From Winogradskyella undariae (GTDB lineage Bacteria > Bacteroidota > Bacteroidia > Flavobacteriales > Flavobacteriaceae), in contig NZ_JABTEL010000011.1 of the NCBI RefSeq assembly GCF_013285155.1, positions 1-64,000 on the forward strand: a stretch of DNA of 64,000 bases, read 5' to 3'. The notes beneath the pieces are model-generated. The model was given only the letters and a program-made list of their open reading frames with translations. It was not told the DNA's origin and made no database searches. This document shows, in pieces, positions 7,728-16,054 of this stretch. Every line of letters begins with the position of its first letter. The first letter of the stretch is position 1. A program made the translations under genes and the position numbers.

Positions 7728-8873
7728 ATGAAAATCTTACTCATTGGAGAGTATAATAGAGCTCACAGAAACATAAAAAAAGGTTTAGAATCTTTGGGGC
7801 ACGAGGCTATTGTAGTAAGTACTACCGATGGTTTTAAAAAAGTAGATGTTGATATAGAAATTAAAGAATATTTTAATTCTCCAATACTCAATAAAGTTCG
7901 CATTTTAATTTTTAAACTCACTAAAATTAACCTCTTATCAGAATTAATATTACAGCAAATAAAATCGAAAAAAAAGGAACTTTCAAGCTACGATATCATT
8001 CAATTAATAAATGAATCTCCTTTTAATATTGAAGCAAAGAGTCATATAAAAATTTTAAAATGGCTACAACAATGGAACAATGCCAAACTCTTTTTATTAT
8101 CATGCGGGTTAGATTATCCTAGTGTATCTTACGCTCACGATAAGCGTTTTAGATATTCTATTTTAACGCCTTATTTTGAAGGTAAAGTTCCTGAAAAAGA
8201 TCACTCTTTAGGTCTTAGATACATGAGTCCAAGCTTTAAAGTGCTAAATCGGTATGTCTATCAAAAAATTGAAGGTGTCATCTCTAACGATATGGATTAT
8301 TACATTCCTTTAGAAGGACATCCAAAGCATTTAGGAATGATTCCTCATGCTATTGACTTAAGTGAGTTAACTTACAAAACACCTATTATTGAAGATAAAA
8401 TAATTATTTTTCACGGCATTAATACTGCTAATTATTACAAAAAAGGAAATGATCTTTTTGAAGCCGCTTTAGCTATTATAGCGCATAAATATGAGGATAA
8501 AGTAGAAATTATTATTGCACAAGACCTACCGTACAAAGACTACATTAAAAGTTTTGACAAAGCACATATTTTATTAGACCAGGTTTATGCCTATGACCAA
8601 GGTTACAATGCTTTAGAAGCCATGGCTAAAGGAAAAGTCGTCCTTACTGGAGCAGAACAAGAATGGTTAGACTATTTTAATATAAAGGAAGACACTATTG
8701 CTATAAATGCTTTACCTGATGCTGAAAAAATTACACAAAAGTTAGAATGGTTAATCCTGAATCCTGAGAAAATAATTGAAATATCTACACAAGGACGAAA
8801 ATTTGTAGAAGAGCACCATGATCATATAGCTTGCGCCAAACAATATTTAAAAATATGGAGTTCTAACTCTTAA
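7728..8873 (+). CDS. Glycosyltransferase-like protein
   Basis: 381 residues with a GT-B-like layout: MKILLIGEYNRAHRNIKKGL at the N terminus, a mid-region HGIN loop near residue 225, and QGYNALEAMAKGKVVLTG near 290, which matches the donor-site E-x7-E region of GT4 enzymes in degenerate form. It lies alone on the plus strand and its end is 3 bp from the convergent flippase gene stop. Specificity unknown; membership of the surface-polysaccharide locus is inferred from position. Confidence 0.72.
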   Translation: MKILLIGEYNRAHRNIKKGLESLGHEAIVVSTTDGFKKVDVDIEIKEYFNSPILNKVRILIFKLTKINLLSELILQQIKSKKKELSSYDIIQLINESPFNIEAKSHIKILKWLQQWNNAKLFLLSCGLDYPSVSYAHDKRFRYSILTPYFEGKVPEKDHSLGLRYMSPSFKVLNRYVYQKIEGVISNDMDYYIPLEGHPKHLGMIPHAIDLSELTYKTPIIEDKIIIFHGINTANYYKKGNDLFEAALAIIAHKYEDKVEIIIAQDLPYKDYIKSFDKAHILLDQVYAYDQGYNALEAMAKGKVVLTGAEQEWLDYFNIKEDTIAINALPDAEKITQKLEWLILNPEKIIEISTQGRKFVEEHHDHIACAKQYLKIWSSNS

Positions 8874-8876
8874 ATC

Positions 8877-10160
8877 TTATTCACTTTTATTAGAACTATA
8901 ATAACTTTTAATAACAAAAGCTACCACTATAAAGTAAATGATATAACGTACAAAATGTGCCATTACAACACCTTCTGTTCCATAATATGGAATAAATATT
9001 TTTGATAACACAAAAAATACTCCTAGAGAAATTATTTCAGTTATTACAAAACTCTTCACCAAACGCTTGGCTAAAAATTGATGAGATAATACTAATGCTC
9101 CCAATCTAATAAAATCTCCTAACAACTGCCATTTAAATAAAGGCTCCATGCCTGTAAACTCGGGATATATAATTTGAATTATAAAGTCTCTAAGGAAATA
9201 AACCAGAATCATTCCTAACCCAAAAATGGGTAAAATGGTCTTGTAAATATTAAACACTTCAATTTTAAAATCGTGCTTATTGTGTATACTCGCAAACTTA
9301 GGTAAAACGTATAGTGTAAATAGACCTGTGGCAAATACCATATAATTTTTTGAAATAAAAGTAACAGCTGTCCAATAACCAGCTTCATTAATATTAATTT
9401 CTTCGGACACTAAAGTTCTAATATTAAGCTCGATGTAATTCAACAAAAAGGTTGAAATAAAAGACATTAATGTAAATGCTAATAGTTTGTTTTTATAAAT
9501 TAAATTAAGTTTTAACGACTTGAATTTCACATACGTTTTTAAGGTATTTCCAAATACAAAAGCCAAGACAATGAGTTGAATAACAGGGGCTATAATTATA
9601 GCAATTAGCACTCCATTTAACTCTGAAGAATAAACACCAATAATTAGCGCAACAGTTGCTAAAAGGTAACTTATTAATTCAACCTTAGCATAACGTTTAT
9701 AATCAGACAGTCCACTAATTACAGCATTTACAATACGACCAATCGCTACGAAAGGAATAACGACTGACAAAAGTTGAAATACAAAAATATAATCTTGAGA
9801 ATCGTAGAGGTAATCAGATAGAAATGACGCTCCAAAAAATAATACTGCCGAAGACGTTAGCGAACCAATGATTCCAAAAACAGTAACGGTAGAAAATATT
9901 TTAGAAAGCTCTGGCTGATCTGTTTTAAATTCAGACATGTATTTTACAACGCCATTAAACGTACCTAAAGTAGAAGTACTTGTAACCATCGCTATAACAT
10001 TTCTTAACTGACCGATACTTGCAATACCTGCTTCACCTACTGTAACAGCCAATAAACGCTGTATAAAGGCAGAAACAATTAAACGGATTGTAATAACAAC
10101 CGCATTGAGAGAGGTAATCTTAAGAACTAAATTATTGCTAATAAATTTGGGGAGCTTCAC
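8877..10160 (-). CDS. Wzx-type polysaccharide flippase (second of tandem pair)
   Basis: 427-residue multi-spanning membrane protein of the MOP/Wzx superfamily, predicted to move undecaprenyl-linked repeat units across the inner membrane. About twelve hydrophobic helices are visible. Shared features with the neighbour at 10171-11481 include an N-terminal GQLRN or GNLRN loop, GVVKYMSEFKTDQPELSK against GVVKFISQVKNDSVELTK, a LYVLPKFA or LYILPRFS segment and FKWQLLGD or FGYQILGD. Overall similarity is moderate, as between old paralogues. It is last in a six-gene minus-strand run that begins at 15928. Confidence 0.85.
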   Translation of the reverse strand: MKLPKFISNNLVLKITSLNAVVITIRLIVSAFIQRLLAVTVGEAGIASIGQLRNVIAMVTSTSTLGTFNGVVKYMSEFKTDQPELSKIFSTVTVFGIIGSLTSSAVLFFGASFLSDYLYDSQDYIFVFQLLSVVIPFVAIGRIVNAVISGLSDYKRYAKVELISYLLATVALIIGVYSSELNGVLIAIIIAPVIQLIVLAFVFGNTLKTYVKFKSLKLNLIYKNKLLAFTLMSFISTFLLNYIELNIRTLVSEEININEAGYWTAVTFISKNYMVFATGLFTLYVLPKFASIHNKHDFKIEVFNIYKTILPIFGLGMILVYFLRDFIIQIIYPEFTGMEPLFKWQLLGDFIRLGALVLSHQFLAKRLVKSFVITEIISLGVFFVLSKIFIPYYGTEGVVMAHFVRYIIYFIVVAFVIKSYYSSNKSE

Positions 10161-10170
10161 GTTTCTATTT

Positions 10171-11481
10171 TTAATAATCTTCTATATCTTCTTCTGAAAT
10201 AACACCAAACAAAGAACTACTAAATAGTAATAAAATTATACCTAGGTACATAAAATAGCTTAAACAATGTCCCATCACAGCTCCTTTAAGTCCAAATTCA
10301 TCTATAAGATAAATACTAGAAAAATACATGATAACAAATAAGAATACTTCTAGAACTATAAAATGAGCAAACATCTTTTTAGCCAAAAACTGATACGCAA
10401 TTACCATAGAAAGTACACGAGCAATATCACCTAATATTTGATAGCCAAACAAATCTTCAACTTGTCTAAAGTCTTCCGTAAACAATATATTTACAAGTAT
10501 TGACCTACTGATATAAATAATAAAAAGTAAAACTAAAAAAGCAGGCATCATGGTTTTATAAAAGCTAAAAACTTCTTTTCTGAATTCTAATTTTGAATTA
10601 ATTTCTGAAAATCGAGGTAAAATATATAATGCAACTAATGAGTTAAAAAACATTAGATAATAATCTGAAACACGGGTCATAGCTGTCCAATTACCTGCAG
10701 AATTGATTCCTATTTTATCAATAAGATAATTTCTAATCATAATCATTACTATTGGAAGCGCAATAGCACTAACCAATGCCATTATAATATAAGGACTTAA
10801 TTTATTTAAAACAGACAGACTAATTTTTGTGATTTTAACAGATGCCATTAAATTTCTCCTAAATGCAATACCAACGATAGTAATTAGTAAATTAAGAGCC
10901 GGTGTAATTACTATTGCTAATAATGCACCATCAATATTTTCTTGACGTATTAAAAGTAAGGTTATTAAAATCCCAACAACCTGCCCAAGAATATTAATAA
11001 GCAGTAAATTTTTATATTTAGAAAATCCATTCATAATGGAAAATGTAAACATATTTAATGCATAAAAAGGCAAAATGATTGCTAGTGTTTCAATCACATA
11101 TACATAATTATAGTTTTGAGTAAAAAGGATATTATTAATAAAATCTGCATTATAGTAACATAGAAATGCTAAAAACACCGAAGAGAAAAAACCTAAATAA
11201 AATACGGTTGATAATATTTTTGTGAGCTCAACACTATCATTTTTTACTTGACTAATAAATTTCACAACACCTTTGTAAAGGCCTGAAATAGACAATGATT
11301 GTAAGGCACGTAAAAAATTACGCAAATTTCCTATAAGCGCCATTCCATGAGGCCCGATATAAATAGCTATAAATTTAGAAATTAAAATACCAGCTATAAT
11401 TTTAATACTAATGTTAGCCATATTTAAATTGGCTGCTTTTACTAAAACTTGGCTGTTTATATAATTAAAAAACTTTTTCAA
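10171..11481 (-). CDS. Wzx-type polysaccharide flippase (first of tandem pair)
   Basis: 436-residue polytopic protein with the same MOP/Wzx architecture as the following gene, 10 bp apart. Starts with MKKFFNYINSQVLVKAANLN; conserved loops AIYIGPHGMALIGNLRN near residue 40 and GVVKFISQVKNDS near 68. Its start lies immediately after the stop of the FdtB-type aminotransferase gene. FdtA/FdtB loci for enterobacterial-common-antigen-like sugars commonly carry a WzxE-like translocase; that makes this one the more natural partner. Why two are kept is unclear. Confidence 0.85.
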   Translation of the reverse strand: MKKFFNYINSQVLVKAANLNMANISIKIIAGILISKFIAIYIGPHGMALIGNLRNFLRALQSLSISGLYKGVVKFISQVKNDSVELTKILSTVFYLGFFSSVFLAFLCYYNADFINNILFTQNYNYVYVIETLAIILPFYALNMFTFSIMNGFSKYKNLLLINILGQVVGILITLLLIRQENIDGALLAIVITPALNLLITIVGIAFRRNLMASVKITKISLSVLNKLSPYIIMALVSAIALPIVMIMIRNYLIDKIGINSAGNWTAMTRVSDYYLMFFNSLVALYILPRFSEINSKLEFRKEVFSFYKTMMPAFLVLLFIIYISRSILVNILFTEDFRQVEDLFGYQILGDIARVLSMVIAYQFLAKKMFAHFIVLEVFLFVIMYFSSIYLIDEFGLKGAVMGHCLSYFMYLGIILLLFSSSLFGVISEEDIEDY

Positions 11482-12582
11482 TTAGTAGTTATTTATAACG
11501 TCTATAACTGTCTGAACTTCGTCATCATTCAACACAGGACTGATAGGTAAACTTATTATTCTTTTATGAATCTTCTCCGTTAACATAAGATTAAAATGAG
11601 AAAAAAATTCTAAAGCCTCTTGCTTATGAGGAGGAATAGGATAATGAATTAACCATTCAATTTTATGTTCTGTAAGGTAGTCCGTAAAATCCGTTCTATT
11701 ATCAACTTCTACAACAAAAGCATAAAATATATGATTTTTGGAACCATCATAAAAAGGTATTTTTATTTTTGAATTTTTAATCCCCTTTAAATAACTCTTT
11801 GCAATTATTCTGCGACGTTGATTATCTTTATCTAAAGTCTTTAGTTTAATACTTAGAAAAGCCGCTTGCATATCATCTAAACGACTATTGTAACCTATAA
11901 TTTTGTTAGTGTATTTTTTTTCACTTCCGTAGTTACGCAGTAATTTAATGACCGCTACTAATTCAGAATCATTAGTGGTTACAGCACCTCCATCTCCAAG
12001 TGCACCTAGATTTTTACTGGGATAAAAGCTAAATGCTGCTGCATCTGAAAGATTTCCGGCTTTACAAGCATTAAAACTAGAAATAGCGCCATGTGCTTGT
12101 GCTGCATCTTCTATTAAAAGTAAATTAAAATCTTTTGCGACATGTTGCAAGCCTTCTGCATTTGCTAATTGCCCATAAAGATGCACCATAATAATCGCTT
12201 TAGCATCGATGTAAATAGATTTGTCTTCTGCTATAGATATATTATAAGTATCGGCATTAGGCTCTACTAAAACAGGAACTAGTTCTGCATGTAAAACGGA
12301 CAAAATAGTTGCTATAAATGTATTTGCAGGTACAATTACTTTATCTCCTTTCTTTAATTTACCAAGCTCTATATAGCCTTTTAATATTAAGGTTAATGCA
12401 TCCAAGCCGTTAGCTGTACCAACACAAAATTTAGTGCCACAATACGCACTGAACTCATTTTCGAAGTTAGTTACGTTTTTACCCAGAACAAAATAGGCAT
12501 CATCTAGAGATTTAGAGAATGAAGTCTTAAATTCATCTCGAAAACGATTATTGATTTTATGTATATCTAAAAACTTAATCAT
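11482..12582 (-). CDS. fdtB: FdtB-type sugar aminotransferase (DegT/DnrJ/EryC1 family)
   Basis: PLP-dependent transaminase, predicted to convert a dTDP-3-keto-6-deoxyhexose to the 3-amino sugar. Family features: GTANGLDALTLILKG near residue 58, IMVHLYGQLAN near 130, LLIEDAAQAHGA near 155, the PLP lysine in FSFYPSKNLGALGDGGA near 185 and GYNSRLDDMQAAFL near 225. With the FdtA-type cupin at 6194 it forms a two-step dTDP-Fuc3N or dTDP-Qui3N route; the N-acyl step is presumably supplied by the preceding gene. It overlaps that gene by 4 bp and directly abuts the flippase gene. Confidence 0.88.
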   Translation of the reverse strand: MIKFLDIHKINNRFRDEFKTSFSKSLDDAYFVLGKNVTNFENEFSAYCGTKFCVGTANGLDALTLILKGYIELGKLKKGDKVIVPANTFIATILSVLHAELVPVLVEPNADTYNISIAEDKSIYIDAKAIIMVHLYGQLANAEGLQHVAKDFNLLLIEDAAQAHGAISSFNACKAGNLSDAAAFSFYPSKNLGALGDGGAVTTNDSELVAVIKLLRNYGSEKKYTNKIIGYNSRLDDMQAAFLSIKLKTLDKDNQRRRIIAKSYLKGIKNSKIKIPFYDGSKNHIFYAFVVEVDNRTDFTDYLTEHKIEWLIHYPIPPHKQEALEFFSHFNLMLTEKIHKRIISLPISPVLNDDEVQTVIDVINNY

Positions 12583-13556
12583 ATTAATATATCCTCTAAC
12601 AATTTATAATTCTCTGTTATTATATTATAAAACCCTTGTGGAATAGAGCGTGCACCAAAACCTTCTTTCCAAAATAATAAACCTTGGTTTATTTGTTGTC
12701 CTTGATTAATGTTAGACGTTCCAAAATCATAATATAACTTATCCTTAAATATATTTTCTATAAGATGATGATGTAAAAAATCTAAACTTCCTAATTCATT
12801 TTTATCTGCATTACCCGAAATATATTGACAATGCGCTACATTTTTGGTTTCAAAAATAGTGGTTCCCGCAACTATTTTATCATTAACGTATACGTTAAAC
12901 TGTCTAATATTATTTGGAAACCGCGATTTTAAAAGTGTTATTTCTTCTAAATTATGAACAGGTTTTACCCCGTGTTTATGTTCTAAATTTGGAATTAAAA
13001 TTTCATTCCAAAACAAATCACATGTTAGAGACTCTTCAACTTTTAATTCAAACTTATTCGCTCTTTTAACGCCTTCTTTCCTACTATTAGAATACTTTTT
13101 ATATTTTAAATCTACAACCGAATGTAAATCTGTTCTAATCAATTCAGCCTTAGTTTTAAATAACACATACGCTATAGGATGATTAGTTATATTGTGTAAA
13201 TATATAACAGGAAGCTCCTTAAAAGTGATATTAGTAATTTCATTTTGATGTAAAAACTCTAAGGCAACCCTAAATAACTCTATATATTCTGTGGTTTTAA
13301 TTGTGTTTATACATATAAAGCCACCATAACTCAACCCTTGATGAGAATATAAAGAATGCTCCACTCTATTTGCTGGTAATAAAGCAACGAGCTTATTTTT
13401 TTTATAAATTATTAGAGAAAAATCTTGAAACCGATCACTATGGTAATCCATAAAATCTCTTTGAAACAAAAAGGTATCTTGGTTACTTTTTAGCGAAAAA
13501 TTATTCCAGATTTCTTTATCTGAAGAGTTATATATTTTGACTTTATAATCTGACAT
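12579..13556 (-). CDS. FemAB-like GNAT acyltransferase
   Basis: 325 residues resembling the FemAB/PEP-CTERM-associated GNAT group: central region with GVKPVHNLEE and VAGTTIFETKNVAHCQYISG near residues 210-240, followed by LDFLHHHLIENI and YYDFGTSNINQGQQINQGL, the typical C-terminal core. Situated directly upstream of the aminotransferase gene (4 bp overlap), it is the best local candidate to N-acylate the 3-amino sugar, a job usually done by FdtC or QdtC left-handed beta-helix enzymes; none is seen here. I prefer ATG 13556 over the TTG three bases upstream. Confidence 0.75.
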   Translation of the reverse strand: MSDYKVKIYNSSDKEIWNNFSLKSNQDTFLFQRDFMDYHSDRFQDFSLIIYKKNKLVALLPANRVEHSLYSHQGLSYGGFICINTIKTTEYIELFRVALEFLHQNEITNITFKELPVIYLHNITNHPIAYVLFKTKAELIRTDLHSVVDLKYKKYSNSRKEGVKRANKFELKVEESLTCDLFWNEILIPNLEHKHGVKPVHNLEEITLLKSRFPNNIRQFNVYVNDKIVAGTTIFETKNVAHCQYISGNADKNELGSLDFLHHHLIENIFKDKLYYDFGTSNINQGQQINQGLLFWKEGFGARSIPQGFYNIITENYKLLEDILI

Positions 13557-13571
13557 CAATCAAAAATAATT

Positions 13572-14480
13572 CTAATTTTGAATTAAGCGATCAATGAGTG
13601 AAGAAAATTTCTTAGATCCTTTTTTATTGAGGTGATCTGCATCGTAAAAATCCTCTGCGGTAAACGCTTCATCATCCATAAAATTATAATAAGTACAGTT
13701 TTTATACTTATTATTCATTTTTTTACCTGTGTTAATAATCGTTTCTAATTGAGAATCATTTAAATTATCCCTATAACTTTTATACGCAGGTAAGGTAACT
13801 ATAACTACTTTGACACCTTTATCGTCACATAATTGAACTAGCTTATCTAAAAAAAGTATATTCTCATTGACTAAAGCATCAGATGCTATTGTATGTTTTT
13901 TTGCCGCATATAATCCTAAATCATCTATTGTTCCGTTTGCATGTTCATTTTCAAAAAAGGCCCAACCCGACTTTTTTACGGTTATCATTTTCTCATCATT
14001 TAAATAATATGCTTTAAGTTGAGATAAGTTATTTTTAAGCTTTACACTTAAAACTTCACTTTTATATTTTAATTTATTAGAGACATTTAAATCATAATAT
14101 AGATTGTAGTCTTTTAATCGCCATGCTTCTGCTCCCACACCTAATTGTTCGTATAAAGTCGTATATGATAACCTTAGCACTACAGTTTCTAACTCTGGTA
14201 ATATTTTAATATACTTTTTAAGCATTAGATAATCGAGATCTATGGTTTCTGAAACATGACCCAAATTATAAGCTCTTTGCGTGAAATATTCAGGATTCAT
14301 ACCATACATACTGTGTGAACTTCCTAAGATTAAGGTTTTAACATCATCCTTTTGCAATTCTATTTCAGAATTTTTAAATCTATAATCATTGGGAATATGT
14401 CTTAAAGTTATTTCTAATATTACAATAAGAATTAAAATAGGAATTAAGAACGCTAAAAACTGTTTTATAAATTTTTTCAT
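13572..14480 (-). CDS. SGNH-like membrane-anchored protein paired with MBOAT
   Basis: 302 residues: one N-terminal membrane segment (about residues 8-27), then a periplasmic domain with LILGSSHSMYGMNP near residue 50, where GSSHS resembles the nucleophile block of SGNH/AlgX-like acetyltransferases, and FYDADHLNKKGS near residue 280, which fits the D-x-x-H block. It ends 2 bp before the MBOAT gene's coding region begins on the other side, in the same direction. The pairing matches AlgI-AlgJ/X-type systems that O-acetylate exported polysaccharide. No direct homologue recognised by name. Confidence 0.72.
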   Translation of the reverse strand: MKKFIKQFLAFLIPILILIVILEITLRHIPNDYRFKNSEIELQKDDVKTLILGSSHSMYGMNPEYFTQRAYNLGHVSETIDLDYLMLKKYIKILPELETVVLRLSYTTLYEQLGVGAEAWRLKDYNLYYDLNVSNKLKYKSEVLSVKLKNNLSQLKAYYLNDEKMITVKKSGWAFFENEHANGTIDDLGLYAAKKHTIASDALVNENILFLDKLVQLCDDKGVKVVIVTLPAYKSYRDNLNDSQLETIINTGKKMNNKYKNCTYYNFMDDEAFTAEDFYDADHLNKKGSKKFSSLIDRLIQN

Positions 14481-14482
14481 AC

Positions 14483-15928
14483 CTAGAATTGAAAGTAGAT
14501 AAACTGTTGTTCTTCTCCATTAAAGTAAAATATTAAAAATACAATTGTATAATAAAACATTACTCTATAAGATCGTTTCGATTTATTAAATATGTTTTCA
14601 AGCGCATGCTCTTTATCTCTCCCAAACCATTCTACAACAAACGAAAATAGGATTAGTACAAACAATACTAAAGCTTGACTATTGCTAGAAAATTGTGGCA
14701 ATTGAAACAAGGTTACAGAAAATAAATTCTTCAAATAATCTACCGCAATAGTTAACGAATCTGCTCTAAAAAATATACGAGCAAAAATTAAAAATAAAAA
14801 GGTATGAAACATCCCAAAAAGTTCTTTCTTATTTGGAAACAGACGATTCTCAGCTACAATTGAAGTATATTTTGTGTTCTTTCCTCTAATAATATAGGGT
14901 ACAAAATGTAAGGCATTTATTAATCCGTAAACTACAAATTTCCAATGTGCTCCATGCCATAAACCAATAACCATAAAAATGGCAAAGGTGTTTCTTAATT
15001 GCATCCATTTACTTCCTCTACTTCCTCCTATCGGAATGTAAAAATAATCTTTAAACCAAGTGGTTAAGGAGATATGCCAATGCCTCCAAAATTCGGCTAT
15101 ATTTCTTGCAAAATAAGGATATGCAAAATTCTTCTTCAAATTAAAACCAAACAATCTTGAGACACCAATTGCAATATCTGAATATCCTGAAAAATCACAA
15201 TAGATCTGAATAGAAAAGAGAAAAGCAGCAAAAAACAATGTACTTCCCGAGTAATCGCCATAATTCTCAAAAACATCATTTACAAAAAATGCACAATTAT
15301 CTGCAATAACCATTTTCTTAAAAAGTCCCCAAAGAATCTGTTTTAGTCCATCGGTTGCTTTTGTATAATCAAAAACTCTTCGTTTCTGTATTTGAGGTAA
15401 AAAGTTTGATGCCCTCTCAATAGGACCAGCCACCAATTGTGGGAAGAAGCAGATAAAAGACGCAAATGCAATAATATCTTTTGTAGGCTTTATTTTACCG
15501 CGATAGATATCTATGGAATAGCTCATGGTTTGAAACGTATAGAAACTAATCCCAATAGGTAAAATGATATTAAGATAATTGAGATCTATATCTCTTCCGA
15601 AAAGCATAAATGCTTCTTTAAAATTTTCAATAAAAAAATTATAATATTTAAAGAAGCCCAAGATGCCTAAATTGAGTAGAACACTCAGGAGCATTAAGTA
15701 TTTTTTATGTTGTTTTAATAAGGCTTTTTCAATCGCTAAGCCAATACAAAAATCAATACATGTACTTAAGATTATTAATCCTAAAAAACGCCAATCCCAC
15801 CATCCATAGAATACATAACTAGCAATTAACAATAATATATTCTGACTTTTTAATGATTTAAAAACAAACCAATAGAGTATAAATATAATAGGAAGGAAAA
15901 TTGCAAAATCTAAGGAATTGAATAGCAT
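14483..15928 (-). CDS. MBOAT family O-acyltransferase
   Basis: 481-residue polytopic membrane protein of the AlgI/DltB-like MBOAT family. Diagnostic stretches are GISFYTFQTMSYSIDIYRG near residue 125, FFPQLVAGPIERA near 160, the FWRHWHISLTTWFKDYFYIP core near 285, and the catalytic histidine in IGLWHGAHW near 325. It probably passes acyl groups across the membrane to the SGNH-like protein encoded next, for O-acylation of a surface glycan. It opens the minus-strand run of six polysaccharide genes. Confidence 0.92.
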   Translation of the reverse strand: MLFNSLDFAIFLPIIFILYWFVFKSLKSQNILLLIASYVFYGWWDWRFLGLIILSTCIDFCIGLAIEKALLKQHKKYLMLLSVLLNLGILGFFKYYNFFIENFKEAFMLFGRDIDLNYLNIILPIGISFYTFQTMSYSIDIYRGKIKPTKDIIAFASFICFFPQLVAGPIERASNFLPQIQKRRVFDYTKATDGLKQILWGLFKKMVIADNCAFFVNDVFENYGDYSGSTLFFAAFLFSIQIYCDFSGYSDIAIGVSRLFGFNLKKNFAYPYFARNIAEFWRHWHISLTTWFKDYFYIPIGGSRGSKWMQLRNTFAIFMVIGLWHGAHWKFVVYGLINALHFVPYIIRGKNTKYTSIVAENRLFPNKKELFGMFHTFLFLIFARIFFRADSLTIAVDYLKNLFSVTLFQLPQFSSNSQALVLFVLILFSFVVEWFGRDKEHALENIFNKSKRSYRVMFYYTIVFLIFYFNGEEQQFIYFQF

Positions 15929-15996
15929 TAATTTGTTTTAATAGAAATAAATCGGTGTAAGATAAAATAGATTGCGTTATAATACTAATAAATAAA

Positions 15997-16028
15997 AAAA
16001 GAGAGATACTTTTCAGTATCTCTCTTTT
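15997..16028. terminator. Bidirectional terminator
   Basis: AAAAGAGAGATAC-TTTTCA-GTATCTCTCTTTT forms a perfect 13-bp stem with A and T tracts on both sides. It lies downstream of typA on the minus strand and upstream of the MBOAT gene, so its main job is probably to end typA transcription. Confidence 0.85.
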
Positions 16029-16054
16029 CAATAATATTTATAAAAAACGTTGAT

